Of a stretch of 64,000 nucleotides of DNA, positions 11,652 to 24,117 are shown in pieces. The notes under the pieces were generated by a model. It was not told the origin of the DNA and made no database searches. It saw only the letters and a program-made list of their open reading frames with translations. Each line of letters begins with the position of its first letter. Position 1 is the stretch's first letter. The stretch lies in assembly GCA_032622095.1 (NCBI GenBank), contig CP136066.1:169828664-169892663 (forward strand), given 5' to 3'. Position numbers and translations under genes: made by a program. This DNA comes from Siphonodentalium dalli (Eukaryota > Mollusca > Scaphopoda > Gadilida > Siphonodentaliidae).

Positions 11652-13457
11652 TGGGGTCAGTACTATGAAGCATTTTCTTTGTAAAATTCATCAATTGTTT
11701 GTAAGAAATAACAATTTCTCATTCCGCTAATACTATGAACCTACGATTACAAACATAAATCACAAATAGTATGTGTTCTTTGTAACTACACCCATCTCCC
11801 AATCACAAAATTGTTTCGAGTACTATGGAAGTTAATTGAAAGTTATAACGTTAAGGAACGTGACTAGAAGGTCTTCGTATTGTGTGTCCGACATAATTTT
11901 TTCACACCTTAAACCGGATATTCTATGATACGCAGGGACGTGACGACAAGGGGTCGAATCACCCCTTGTGAAAATGTTTTATCAGCTGGAAATCTCAAGT
12001 ACAACACACAGGGACGTCGCGACAAGGGGTTGGGATGGGTGTCTCGCCCCTCCCCAAAAACATTTTGTCAACATGTTCAACAGTTGGAAATTTGACACCT
12101 GACACAACATGGGTTGGAAATTCACAACAACAATAGGTTGAAATTGTTCTCGTAGTTTGATTTCTAGCAAATTATTAGTGGGAATGTGTTGGTTTAGACC
12201 AACATTTGCATATTTTCCTCCTTTGATCAAAAGTTTGCATTGAAATGGCCATTATTTAGAAATTGCCCAACCTTAGGGGGTGTCAACTTGGATGTGAGGT
12301 ACCAGTACGTGTTCTTCGTAACTACTAAAATTTACCAATCGCATGTTATTTTCGAGTAACATGAATGTTTGTTGAAAGTTACAACGTTAAGGAACGTGTC
12401 TAGAAGGTCTTCGCGTATGGGGTGTCAAAAAATAACTTGTCGATTTGCACACCCTTAAACCGGATCATATAGCCATCTCTGATGGACCTAGCGTCTCGCC
12501 CCCCCCCCCCCGACACTTGTGAAAATGTTGTGTGAATGGAAATCTCACGAACAGGGACATGACGATAGTGGTCTTGGTACGATGCCTGGCACGTTACATT
12601 GCAACTGTTCAGAATATAGGGGGCGAGTCGCCACCATCACTGTGTCTCAACGTCTCTGCCCAACGTTGGTGATTGGTGTGGACGGAGTGTCCGTAATGAG
12701 TGATACTTGCGGACTACAGCCAACAGTAGCATGCTACATGCACTTAGCATAATCAACAATATCTCTAAAAATGTTAACGGTGAATGCAGTTTGTCCGATT
12801 TATTTCTTTCTACGCCGGGTATATATACTGCATTTAGCTATTGTGAACCATCCATCTCAAGTACAATCCGCAGGGACGTCGCGACAAGGGGGTTGGGTTG
12901 GGTGTCTCGCCCCCACCCCCGAAAAAAACAAGTCAAACACATAAACCAGAACTTCACTCTCACACAAATGCTAACTTATATGGATAAAATGTACTTATTC
13001 CATGGACACCACAGACTCTTGATACACGATTCCATCGCTATATGGAATTTATAGGCATTTTGTTTTGGTTCAAATGGCGCATATTGAAATTATAGGATAG
13101 ATACCCCATCACCAAACGGAGCCCACATAGCAGCGTCCCTGTCTTGATATATATTATAAGATATCGGAACAGTTTGAAATTATAGAATGACCACCCCTCC
13201 TATAACTGAGAGCATTAAACCCCTGTCACACTCAGGCCGGCGCTTGCACTGCGCTGCAAAAGTACCAAAATATGAGTAACACGCAGGAGGAGCGCCGAAA
13301 ACTGTCCAAAATTGTCAAACTTTTAAAACAAAGTATGCTCCTATTGCGTTCCTACTTTGTCAAGTCTCACACTCTTATTGCGTTCAAGTCGCTGTCATTG
13401 TGATGCTAGTACGTTCTCAATACGTTTGCAAAACGCTCTCTGCGCGGGCGCGGAGAG

Positions 13458-13495
13458 TATAAATAGCGTCTCCTGCGTTCTCCAGTCAGAGTCAG
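13458..13495 (+). promoter_or_regulatory. Putative TATA-type core promoter in the GC-rich element
   Basis: TATAAATAG at 13458-13466 is followed 28-35 bases later by initiator-like TCAGAGTCAGT (about 13486-13495), in a GC-rich setting. The spacing fits an RNA polymerase II core promoter. No intact reading frame follows, so it may be the leftover promoter of a deleted transposase. This is inference only. Confidence 0.4.
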
Positions 13496-13735
13496 TTTTT
13501 AGTTTGTGGGGAATATACCCAACAATCCGCAATTGATTAGCTGTCCGATTAAATCACTGTCACAAACCGCTGCGACCAGGCCGGGGCTTGCATTGCGGTG
13601 TAAAATTATCAAAGCGCCGAGCAAAGCGCACTGAGGTATCCAAGAACCTATTGGTGACGCAGTAACTTCGCAGTTGACACTGGCTAGGACGGGAGAGGGT
13701 CCCCGTGATCGCCTCTGAGCGCCAGAGCGCCGCGT

Positions 13736-14141
13736 TTGTTTTGTGCATGCACAAAACAAGCGCAGAGGTTCGGCGTTCTGACCAGGCGCAGTACCGTCGC
13801 CACGACAGCGCAACGCGAACGGCATGAGCGCCCCGTTGACGTAGCAAAGACGGATACAAGCTACTCGTGGTCGCAGCAAGAATTCATCTGCAATTGCAAT
13901 AAGATTACTACGCCTTGGTCAGAACGCCGAGACTCTGCGCTTGTTTTGTGCATGCACAAAACAAGCGCCGCGTTTTGACAGCGCAACGCGAACGACATGA
14001 GCGCCCCGTTGACGTAGCAAGGACTGATACAAGCTACTCGTGGTCACAGCAAGAATTAATCTGCAACTGCAGTAAGCTTACTACGCCTTGGTCAGAACGC
14101 AGAGCCTCTGCGCTTGTTTTGTGCATGCACAAAACAAGCGC
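13736..14141. repeat. Three perfect palindromes on tandem ~173-bp units
   Basis: The palindromic core GTTTTGTGCATGCACAAAAC occurs at 13736-13759 (24-bp palindrome), 13937-13968 and 14110-14141 (32-bp palindromes including flanking GCGCTT/AAGCGC). The last two are 173 bp apart and lie on tandem units that share GACGTAGCAA, CTACTCGTGGTC and TACGCCTTGGTCAGAACGC. The first unit is longer (~200 bp). Confidence 0.85.
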
Positions 14142-14738
14142 GGCGCTCTGGTGCCTATGGGCGACCATGGAGACCCTCGCCCGTCGTAGCCAGTGTCTAC
14201 TGCGTCACCAATCGGTTCTTGGAGACCTTAGTGCGTTTAGGTGTGCGCTTTGATACTTTTGCAGCGCAATGCAAGCGCCGACCTGAGTGTGACAGGGGCT
14301 TTTTTAGTGCGTCCCTGCTTCGATCCTGTGATGGACACACCCCCTCCGATAAAACGGAGCCACGTCCCTGCTTCGATGTGTTATGATAAGAGGGACGATT
14401 CAGTTTGAAACCATAGAATGGGCACAATATATATAATGTTGTATTATCAAAATAATATTTGGTTTTCACAAATTGTTGTAATTTGTGAATACAATGATAC
14501 CAAATTAGTTGTAGTACTCGATATCACAAACATGGGTACTTACATACACAATTTACAAAAGGACAATTTATTGGTTAACTTTGGGCAGACAAGTGGTCAT
14601 CAACTTAGCAATCCGTGTACCGATTGGATAGCTCTGATCAGCGATCAACCCCTCAACTTATGATTGGTTAATTCTTTTGTAACTCAGGCTTGCCGTGATT
14701 CAAAATATTGTGAATCACTCACAGGCAACAGCTTGCCC

Positions 14739-17003
14739 GGGGTCAATACTATGAAGCGTTTTCTTTGTAAGAATCTACAATTGTTTGTAAGAAATAACAA
14801 GTTATCATTCCGCTAATACTATGAACCTACGATTACAAACATAAATCACAAATAGTACGTGTTCTTTGTATTTACAAACATCTCCCAATCACAAATAATG
14901 TTCGAGTACTATGAAAGTTAATTGAAAGTTATAACGTTGAGGAACGTGATTAGAAGGTCTTCGTATTGTATGTCCAACATAAATTTTCAGTTTTCGCACC
15001 CTAAACCCGGATAATATACCCATCTATGATACGCAGGGATGTTGCGACAAGGGGGTTGCGTTATGTTTCTCGCCCCCCCCAAACATTTTGTCAACATGTT
15101 CAACAGTTGGACATTTGATACCTGAAACAACATGAATTGGCAATTTTACAACAACAATAGGTTAAACTTGTTCTCTTATTTTGTTTTTCCAACAATTTAT
15201 TAGAGGGCATGTGTTTGTTTTAGACCAACATTGAATTTTTACCTCCTTTGGTCAAAAGTTTGGATTGAAATGGCCTATATTTAGAAATTGTCAAACCTTA
15301 GGGTGTGTCAGCTTGGATGTGAGGTAGCAGTATGTATTCCTTGTAACTACTAAAATTACCCAATTTAACTTGTCTAGAAGGTCTATATAACGTGTCAAAC
15401 ATAAAGTGTCGATGTTCACACCCTTAAACCGGACCATATAACCATCTCTGATTCAATCGCTATGTGGAATTTATAGGCAATTTTTATTATTCAAAGGGTG
15501 GATATTGAAATTATAGGATGGACACCCATTCACCAAACGGAGCCCATATAGCCACGTCCCTATTACAATATATCGGAGCAGTTTGAAATTATAAAATGAC
15601 CACCCCTCCTATAACGGAGAGCCTCAGTACGTCCCTGCTTCGATACTGTGATGGACACCCCCTGATAAAATGGAGCCACGTTCCTGCCTCGATGTGTTAT
15701 GATAAGAGTAGCGGATCAGTTTGAAATCATAGGATGGGCACAATATATATAATGTTATACCATCAAATTAATATTTTGTTTTCACAAACTGAATGGTTGT
15801 AATTTGTGAAAACAATGATACCAAATTGGTTGTAGTACTCGATATTACACCGACTTGTACTTACATACACACTCTACAAAAACGAGCAGTTTATTAGTTA
15901 ACTTTGCGCAGAAAAGTGGTCATCAACTAAGCAATCCGTGTGCCGATTGGATAGCTCTGATAAGCGATCAATCTCTCAACTTATGATTGGTTAATTCTTT
16001 TATAACTTTGGCTTGTCGTGATTCAATATATTGTGAATAACTCACAGGTAAATGTTTGCCCGTAAGCAATCTACAATAATCAACAGTTGATACTTGTGAA
16101 ATTTGCGAGATTTTGTTAGCTCATCGTTTCATAGTACCGGCGATATCACTAATCACAAAATAATAGCACGCATTGTATCTTTCCCATAGAAATTGTTGTC
16201 AGTTGTTTTAGCTCTGCATGTCCGTCTAATTTGAACTGGGTATTCAGATAACACTGCTAACGGGTGGATGTGAGCAGAGTGTTGAGTTAGTTTTTTCTAC
16301 GTTTTTGGGGTTTCACCCCTTGCCCAGTCTAAGGTGTTACAATAATTGATATACATGTATAACACTCGCAGCATATCGGGTGCATATGAAATTTAGATGT
16401 GGACACTCCTCCTCTCAACAGAAAAAGTAGCAACATATTCGGACAAAGGGACGTCACGATTGAGTGTGCATGGGCTGTCCACCTTTAATTTTCCAACTGC
16501 ATCCCGGCATTGAACAAGTTATATCTGATGGACATTTAGACCATAAATTTCAACAAAAGTCAAAAATATGCTAGTGAATCAGACTGAATGGTCTCCAAAC
16601 ACAGTACTCACATATTATTGGTTGTGAAATTAAACAATAATGACAACGTGAGCTTGTATGTGGTGTAAAATGTTTGTGTCAACCTATTGGTATGAAATTT
16701 CCAACTGTTGAGAAATATTTTGACCAAAGTTGGGGGCACCCACCAAGCCGTCCAACACCCCACATGTCACACCCCGGCGTCGCCGCGTCCCTATTAGGAC
16801 GAAATGTATTGTCGGGAGACGATAAAATTAACTATTAAACTATTAATAATATGTTTGTATATTCATAATTTAGTATACAAATAATACGGCTAAATTTTCC
16901 ATGTACTATGAAACCACTGTGATAGTTAACACAAATTTGTAATTACAAATTAATAAATACTATTTGTATTTACAGGTATAAAATTGTTCATAGTATTGAC
17001 CCC
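14739..17003. mobile_element. Inner copy of the GGGGTCAATAC transposon
   Basis: The left end is GGGGTCAATACTATGAA. The right end is TTCATAGTATTGACCCC. Comparison with its own interior (16055-16070, GCCCGTAAGCAATC) shows it landed in the outer copy between GCCCG and TTAGCAATC, with a 2-3 base duplication (CG or CCG; the C/G runs make the exact length ambiguous). The length is about 2.27 kb. No protein domain is recognised. It is the reference against which the outer element's insertions can be seen. Confidence 0.85.
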
Positions 17004-18949
17004 CGTTAGCAATCTACAATAATCAATAGTTGATCTTTGTGAAATTTGTGAGATTTTGTACAGCTCATCGTTTCATATATAGTACCGGTGATATTACTAA
17101 TCACAAAATAATAGCACGTATTGTTACTTTCCCGTAGTAATCGTGTGTCAGTTATTTTAACTTCCACATGTCCGTCTAATTTGAACTAGGTGTTCAGACA
17201 ACACTGGTAACGGGTGAATGAGAGCAGAGTGGTGAGTTAATTTTTTCCCTACGTATTAGGGGTTTCACCCCTCTCCCAGTCTAAGGTATAACAATAATTT
17301 ATACCCATCTCGTAGCATATCGGTTGCATATGAAATTTAGATGTGGACACTCCTCCCCTCAACTGAAAAAGTAACAGCATATTTGGACACAGGACATGAC
17401 TAGTGAGTGTTCATGGGCTGTCCACCTTTAATTATTCAACTGCATCCATTGAACAAGACCAAACTCCCTGTTTTGCAAAATTAAATGTGTACACATTGGG
17501 TTGGAAGTTTCGAGCTGATACATAAAGCTTTCCGTCTGTTAAAATTTATAACCTGATACCTGCAATAGTTTGGAGAAGTTATATCTGATGGCCATTTATA
17601 ACATAATTTTCAACAAAAGTCTAAAATAGGCTAGTGATTCAGACTAAATGGTCTCCAAACACATTTCTCACTTATTAGTACAGCGGCAAAACGCCAAAAG
17701 TGGTCGGGTACCCCTACCCACGGTAGAACAAGTTAACACCAACTTTTTTTGAAGGAGAAATATATACTGTAGACGAAAATGATAGTGAAAAATAACGGAA
17801 TTGGTTGTGGCTATTCTCAAATCGACGATGAACGATACCCACCAGTGACTTTCCCCAGAAATTAACGATTTTGGTAAAGTGAGCCCTGCGGTTATGTCCT
17901 AAGTTATTTACCCCACATTGTAGGCGTTAAAATGACTACAGCATACCATATATGTACCTGATATGCCAGAAGTGTTGGTTAATTTGGATTTTCGTGCCAT
18001 TTGGAGCCGAAACATTTATTTTTTGTTGAAAAATCGCTCTTTTTCAAAAAGAATATAGATGTCGAACATTATCATTCAAACGGATATTGCAATAATATTG
18101 AAATATTTAGGTTATATTGTGTATTAGTTATCTATCAAGCATATGAAGAAAGAAGTTAACAAACATTTTGAACGGTTTGCGAGATATTGGATTTTAGCTA
18201 CCCCTCCCCCAAACACGTTTTTGGTCGAAAAAAATACATACTTTTGATAATGACATTACAAACATTTTCGAATTGATGTGAATGGAACCCAATATGAATC
18301 TTGTACTGAAAGCGTTGTCCAGAGATGCCGTTTAATCGATTACAGATGTGTTCAGGCTTTCTGACCCCCAGTTACAACAACAATTATTTTATTGATAACA
18401 GTTAATTTTACATGCATCAACATTGATGTTAAGTACTAAAACCTTTGTTATAAACAATAGGTGACCAACTATATAATTCATATGGCTCAGTAGTTATCTG
18501 GACATCACAAATAGCAAGAATTTGACAGAAATTGTCAACGGTTTTCAAGATATTGGAATTAGGTACCGCTCCCCCGGACGCGATTTGGTAGAGAAACTAC
18601 ATATTTAAGACAAAAAGACAGACCTTTCTAAATTATTCTAATGAGCATCTAATCATTATTCGTGTGATGAAAACCTGATCCGTAGACACCGCGAGCCTGG
18701 TTTTAGATGACCTCTGGTTTCCAATCAAACCCCCAGTTACAACAACAACAAAATATTTTATTTATGACATGTAATTTTATATTAACACATATCGACTTTG
18801 AGCAACTGAAGTATTTGTTCTAAACGACACATAATATAGACTAACAGAATCATACAGAACAAAATCATTATTGCTGCCCCGCCCTATAAGACGTCCTGAA
18901 CACACCACGAACTGAACAAAATATGATCTCAGTATTAAGAATCATGTAA

Positions 18950-21440
18950 TTATAAAGGACAATTACATAAGGGAATATACAATGTTTATGGATGGGTTTG
19001 TTCCCGAAACAGTGTGGCACTTTGCTTGGCAAATATTAAGGGCGAATTTGCTATATTTTTCAAGAGCACTCTACCAAATTTAAAGACTTCAACGAAATAC
19101 GAAATTAAGCTATATGATCTCTAATTCTCTATATTAACCGAGAGTGTGACGGGAATGTAGTTCTATCAGAGAATACATAATTTATATGGATGGGTTGTGC
19201 GTGTGTCGCTTTACACAAAGTGGCTGATAAATAAGAAAGACGAATTTGCTGTTTTAGGCCCACTTACACAATTGAAGTGTTAAAGTTGAACAACTCACGA
19301 ACTGGAATGATTGCTGTAAACATTAACTGAGGATGTGGGCAAAAATAGTAATATCGGGGCGCATACATGGTGTTGATTGGTGGGTTGGTTGGATCCCGAA
19401 AGCCTTTAGAACTTTACGAAAATCGGATGGCAAACTCCAAAGGCGAATATTTTTTTTTTTGTGGGACCCCTTTATATGCCCATTTAAATTCTTGAACACA
19501 CAATGCGCCGAATATTCATGCTTTTATTATTAAATCACAGTGTGAACGAAAGGTAATGCTTTCAGGCAGTATACATGTTATATGGGTAGTTTGGTTCCCA
19601 AAATCCCAGGGTACTTTACAAAAGACGGCTGGCAAAAACCAAAGCTGAATATTTTCTTTGAGCATCCTACCCCATTTAAAGTCTTAAACACACTAATGGA
19701 TGGACACGTTCTCAATATTAACTGGGGTCTGGACAAATGGTATGTAATTAAGGAAATATACCTCTTCGTTGCACGATGGTGGGTTGGCTGGCTTCCCAAT
19801 GTCTGGGGAACTTTACAAAAAGTGGCTAGCAAAGAGAAGGCGAAATCTCACTGTTTTGGTTACCCATAACCCTTCGAAACTCTTTAGCATACACTGAACC
19901 GAATCTATATGCTCTCATGTATTATTTACAATTTGCATGGGTGGTTTTGTTCTCGAAATCCTGGAACACTTCACAAAAGGCGGCTGGCAAATACGAAATG
20001 TAATGTGTTAGGCAACACTACCCCATTTGCAGTCTTGGGACACACAATGAACCGAAAGGATGTGCTCCCATTATTAACTGCGTGTGTAGAGAAATGGACG
20101 CTACATAAAGAGTATAGTATACCAGGGTCTTGAATGTCTGGGTCACTTTACAAAAAGTTGTTGATGAAAGAGAAAGGCGAATATTCACTGTTTTGGGGGT
20201 CCCCATTAACCCATTTAATATCTTGATCAGAGCATGAACTGAAGTTATATTCTCTCATACTTAGCTGAGTGTGTGATCGAAAGGTATTGCTGTCATGGAA
20301 TTATTAATTAATATATGGGTGATTTTGGTTCCCTCGAAATCCTGGAACACTTTACAAAAAGCGGCTGGCAAACAAGAAGGCGAATTGTCTATGTATTGAG
20401 GACCCCACTATCAAACTTGAAGTCTTAACAAAATGATATGCTCTCACTGTTAACTGAATGTGTGGACAAATGGGATTATTATCTGGCAATACGAATCTGT
20501 TATGTATGAGATGGTTCCCGATAGCCTATGGCACTTTACAACAAATGGTCAGCAAATGAAAGGGCTAAATTTTACTCTCAGGGGACTCCATCCCTATCTG
20601 AAGTCTTGAACGCAACACTAGCTCAAGGCATAAGCTATCCATATTACCCGAGATTGTGGCCGAATGGCAATGGTCTCGCGAGCCCGCCGTTCGCGAGAAC
20701 ACCGTGGCACCTTACATAAAGCAGATGGCAAACGATGAAGGCGAATTTTAAGGGACCCCTACCCCATGTAAACCATTGAACCTACCACGAATTGAATGGA
20801 TGTACCCTCATGGTCAAACGACAGTATGGACAAATGGCTATTCTATAAAGAAATACACAATTGTTATATAATGCGATTTTTCAATGTTTGTATTACCCCC
20901 TTCCCAATTTGAAGACTAGAACACACTACGGATTGGAACGATGTCATCATTGACTGCGTGTATGGACAATGGCGAGTTAATTGTACAAGGACGTAAACAA
21001 TGTAAATAGATGGATTTGGGTTCTGAAAGAATGAGCACTAAACGAAAAGTGACTGGAAAATAAGAAAGGAAAATTTTTGAGGACCCCTACTTTATTTGAA
21101 GTCTTGGGAGACAGCATATGGTGAAATGATATGACCCCAATATTAATTGAGGGCTTGACCAAAGGTTAGTTTTTATCAGAATATACATATGTGTTGGTTC
21201 CCGAAAGTCTGCATCATGTGGCACTCCACAACAAGCGGCTGGCAAATGTCCACTGTTGTATGTACCCCTACCCTATTTGAGGTCTTGAACACATCATGTA
21301 CTAAAGGGATTATGAAATCAATATCAACATATATTGTGGCCGAAACTATGCGATATATAAGTATGTGGTAGTTCTATCCGGAGGTAAACAATTTATCTGG
21401 GGGGGAGATTGTATGGGGAAAATTAGGATGTAATCCAGTT
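18950..21440 (+). repeat. Degenerate tandem repeat, ~150-210-bp units, about 12 copies
   Basis: The recurring anchor CACTTTACAAAAAGCGGCTG or a variant is visible near 19014, 19206, 19408, 19608, 19806, 19966, 20147, 20349, 20530, 20706, 21035 and 21226. Each is followed by GAAGGCGAATTTT-, ACCCCTACCCCATTTGAAG- and TGAACACAC-like blocks. Copies have diverged considerably. Open frames at 19333-19869 arise from the repeat and are not genes. Confidence 0.82.
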
Positions 21441-22017
21441 GTAACTGATTGGATACAATGATATACACATAGTTTCGTTGGAGCTGATTGGACGCAATGC
21501 TACACAGATAATGTTGTTTTCGTCATTTATACGCCCGTCGCCGTGAGATTGCAGACGATCTGGAGGTGCTAAATTTCGCGCTCAGCAGGGTTTCAATGCT
21601 TTTCACGAAGTTTTAACAAATGACAGCATTATGGAAATCGCTTTGTTTTGGAGATAAATGTCTGAACCCCGTCAACTATTTTAATATTTTCGCGCTGACT
21701 GAGTTGCTGTACATAAAAAGAGTATTTCTGATAAAATTACATTCAGTATGGCGCATAGCAGTTCAGTCTTAGGACCACTGTATTCCAAAAAGTAATGATA
21801 TGCTTTTTCTATTTGCCAGAATGACAGATAGGGGACGTTTTAATGTGATTACTCAATTGGCCATAGTTCAAACTACTGCATTTCAATCTTAAACGCGAAT
21901 GGAGTACTTGTGCATCTATACGTCAGACATGCTGGGTTATCCAGCTGTCCAATTATTGTAATCTCTGTATTCCATTATTGTTTTTTTGAGAATAAAATAT
22001 TGATTGGTTGATTGATA
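21441..22017 (+). other. Unassigned segment between satellite and right arms
   Basis: AT-rich DNA with paired phrases GTAACTGATTGGATACAATG and GAGCTGATTGGACGCAATGC. It ends AATAAAATATTGATTGGTTGATTGAT at about 21992-22017, which resembles a LINE 3' tail on the plus strand, but no coding part was identified upstream. Confidence 0.4.
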
Positions 22018-23847
22018 TGCGACACTTATTGTATGTAATAGCAAATAAAATGCGTTGTTGTTGTAATTTGGGGTCTGGAAGCCTGAACACGTCTTTAATC
22101 ACTTAAGCAATCTCCCCGGGCTCAATTTTCAGCAAAATAATTATGTTGGGTCCCAGTATGATCAATTGGGAAATTTGGTAATGTTCTGAAAAAAAATATG
22201 TAATTTTTCGACCAAAAAACGTGTTTGGGGGAGGTGTAGCTAAAATCCATTATTTCGCAAATTGTTCTAAATTTCTGTTAACTTCTTTCTGCACATGCTT
22301 GGCAGATAACTGCATCACCATAAGAATTAAATATTTGGGCATTATAACAATATCCATTTGAATGATAATGTTCGAACAATAATATTTTTGTGAAAAAGTG
22401 TGATTTTTCAGCAAAAAATAAATATTTTGGCTCCAAATGGCAGTAAAATCTAAATTAACCAACACTTTTTTTCAAATCAGGTAGAAGTATGGTATGTTGT
22501 AGTAATTATAACCCGAACAATATGGGCAAATAGGCTAGGAGACAGCCACAGAGCTCGCTTGACCAAAATCGTTAATTTCTGGAAAAAGTCACTGGAGGGT
22601 ATCGCTCATCGTCGATTTGACAATAGCCACCACCTATTCCGTTATTTTTCAATTTCTGTCAAATTCTTTCTTCTTGTGTTGTCCAGATAAATACTGAGCC
22701 ATATGTTATATAGTTGGTCACGTTGTTCATAACAAAGGTTTTAGTACTTAAGTTCGATGTTAATGCATGCAAAATTTACTGTTATCAATAAAATAATTGT
22801 TGTTGGTGTAACTGGTGGTCGGAAAGCCTGAACACATCTGTAATCGATTAAACGGCTTCTATGGACAACACTTTCAGTACAAGATTCATATTGGGTCCCA
22901 TTCACATCAATTCAAAAATGTTTGTAATGACATTATCAAAAATATGTATTTTTTTCGACCAAAAACGTGTTTGGGGTAGGGGTAGCTAAAATCCAATATC
23001 TCGCAAACCGTTCAAAATTGTTCTTAACTTCTTCCTTCATATGCTTGATAGATAACTACTACACCATATGACCCAAATATTTCAATATTATTGCAATATA
23101 CGTTTGAATGATAATGTTCGACAAAATATAATATTTTTGAAAAAGAGTGATTTTTCAATAAAAAATAAATGTTTCGGCTCCAAATGGCACGAAAATCCAA
23201 ATTAACCAACACTTCTTGCATATCAGGTACAAATATGGTATGCTGTAGACATTTTAACACCAACAATGTGGGCAAATATCTTAGGACATAGCCGCAGGGC
23301 TCACTTTACCAAAATTGTTAATTTCTGGGAAAAGTCACTGGTGGGTATCGTTCATCGTCAATTTTTCGTAAAGAGTATATATTTCTCCTTTAAATAAAGT
23401 TAGTTTTAACTTGTTCTACCGTGGGTAGGGTATCTCGAAAACTAGAGCTCTTTTTCGATTTGGCCGCTGTACTATATTATTGGTTGTGAAATTAAACAAT
23501 GAGGACAATGTGAGCTTGTATGTAGTGTAAAATGTTTGGGTCAACCCAATATTTTGACCAAAATCGGGGGCCCCCACCAAGCCTTTCAGCACCCCACCTG
23601 TCACCCCTCGCGTCGTCGTGTCCATGTTAGGCCGAAATGGTATGGTCGGGAGACGACAACAATGAACTATTAAACTATTAATAATATGTTTGTATCTTCA
23701 TACTTTATTGTACAAATAATACGGCTCAATTTTCCCTGTACTATGAAACCACTGTGATATTGGACACAAATTTCTTACAAATTTGTAAATACTATTTGTA
23801 TTTACAGGTATAAAATTGTTCATAGTATTGATCCCAGCAATCATGTT

Positions 23848-24095
23848 GTGATCACAATTATCCGCGACACAAGACTTCACACAGCCCTGTATACAGATCT
23901 ACACCAATATAAACCCACCCTGAGCCAATTCCGTTTAATCTTCCCCATTCAGTAATATAACTCAAAAAGCTTCTTAAAGGTGGGCACTCCCAAACGTTAT
24001 GTAGTATGTCCCCAGTCGCAGTGCCACAACGGGTATATTGATCGTTTCGTTCGTTATTGATTATTTTGAGGATGTGTTTCGTGGAAAGTAATATA
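23848..24095 (-). pseudogene. Possible L1/Tx1-like LINE C-terminal fragment
   Basis: Minus-strand translation gives HILKIINNERNDQYTRCG, then GDILHNVWECPPLRSF with a short continuation to a stop. A pattern of C-x-x-(G/T), then G-D-(I/L)-x-H-x-x-W-x-C-P-x-(L)-x-x-F, is typical of the Cys/His tail after the RT in L1/Tx1-type LINEs. One expected Cys is altered (YTRCG). It is short and isolated, so the clade call is tentative. It directly abuts the right end of the nested transposon stack. Confidence 0.5.
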
Positions 24096-24117
24096 TGATT
24101 TATTTTATACCACAGTC

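Larger units (their letters stand above)
13220..14298. mobile_element. GC-rich inverted-repeat element inside the outer transposon
   Basis: The ends are CCCCTGTCACACTCAGG and its reverse complement, with similarity continuing (CGGCGCTTGCA.TGCGCTGCAAAAGTA). It is absent at the equivalent place in the inner copy (near 15620), which confirms insertion. A second left-end-like segment starts at about 13556 (CTGTCAC, then CCAGGCCGGGGCTTGCATTGC), and 13556-13735 pairs with 14140-14298. The base composition is far more GC-rich than its surroundings. Open frames in it (13499-14386) are by-products. I see no clear target duplication, so the superfamily is uncertain. Confidence 0.8.
17679..23471. mobile_element. 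5.8-kb element with TACAGCGGC ends, long inverted arms and a satellite core
   Basis: The left end TACAGCGGC (17679) and right end GCCGCTGTA (23471) interrupt the outer transposon. The uninterrupted counterpart is ACTCACATATTATTGG at about 16611. If the terminus is CAGCGGC the flanking TA could be a 2-bp duplication. The left arm (17679-about 18530) matches the reverse complement of about 22690-23471. A second partial or complete arm copy follows on each side (18530-18790; 22010-22690). The arms contain no recognisable coding sequence. The centre is a degenerate satellite. Confidence 0.82.
11653..23835. mobile_element. Outer transposon with GGGGTC(A/G)(A/G)TACTATGAA ends, carrying nested insertions
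   Basis: The left end at 11653 is GGGGTCAGTACTATGAA. The right end at 23835 reads TTCATAGTATTGATCCC, its near reverse complement. The outer element's own sequence is recovered by joining 11653-13219, 14299-14738, 17004-17678 and 23472-23835. Each piece matches in order the uninterrupted copy at 14739-17003. The roughly 3 kb of own sequence has no recognisable transposase, so it is non-autonomous or too decayed. The interior repeatedly shows CAGGGACGTCGCGACAAGGG and GTCCCTGCTTCGAT phrases. Confidence 0.8.

Noticed and set aside
13499-14386. Several overlapping frames of 80-126 codons on both strands
   Set aside because: They lie in the GC-rich inverted-repeat element with tandem palindromes. 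The Cys/Arg-rich peptides have no motif and are explained by low stop frequency.
19333-20133. Frames with repeated GW(V/L)P..W.TL..VA-like peptides
   Set aside because: They come from the degenerate satellite. Neighbouring units carry stops and shifts in the same frame.
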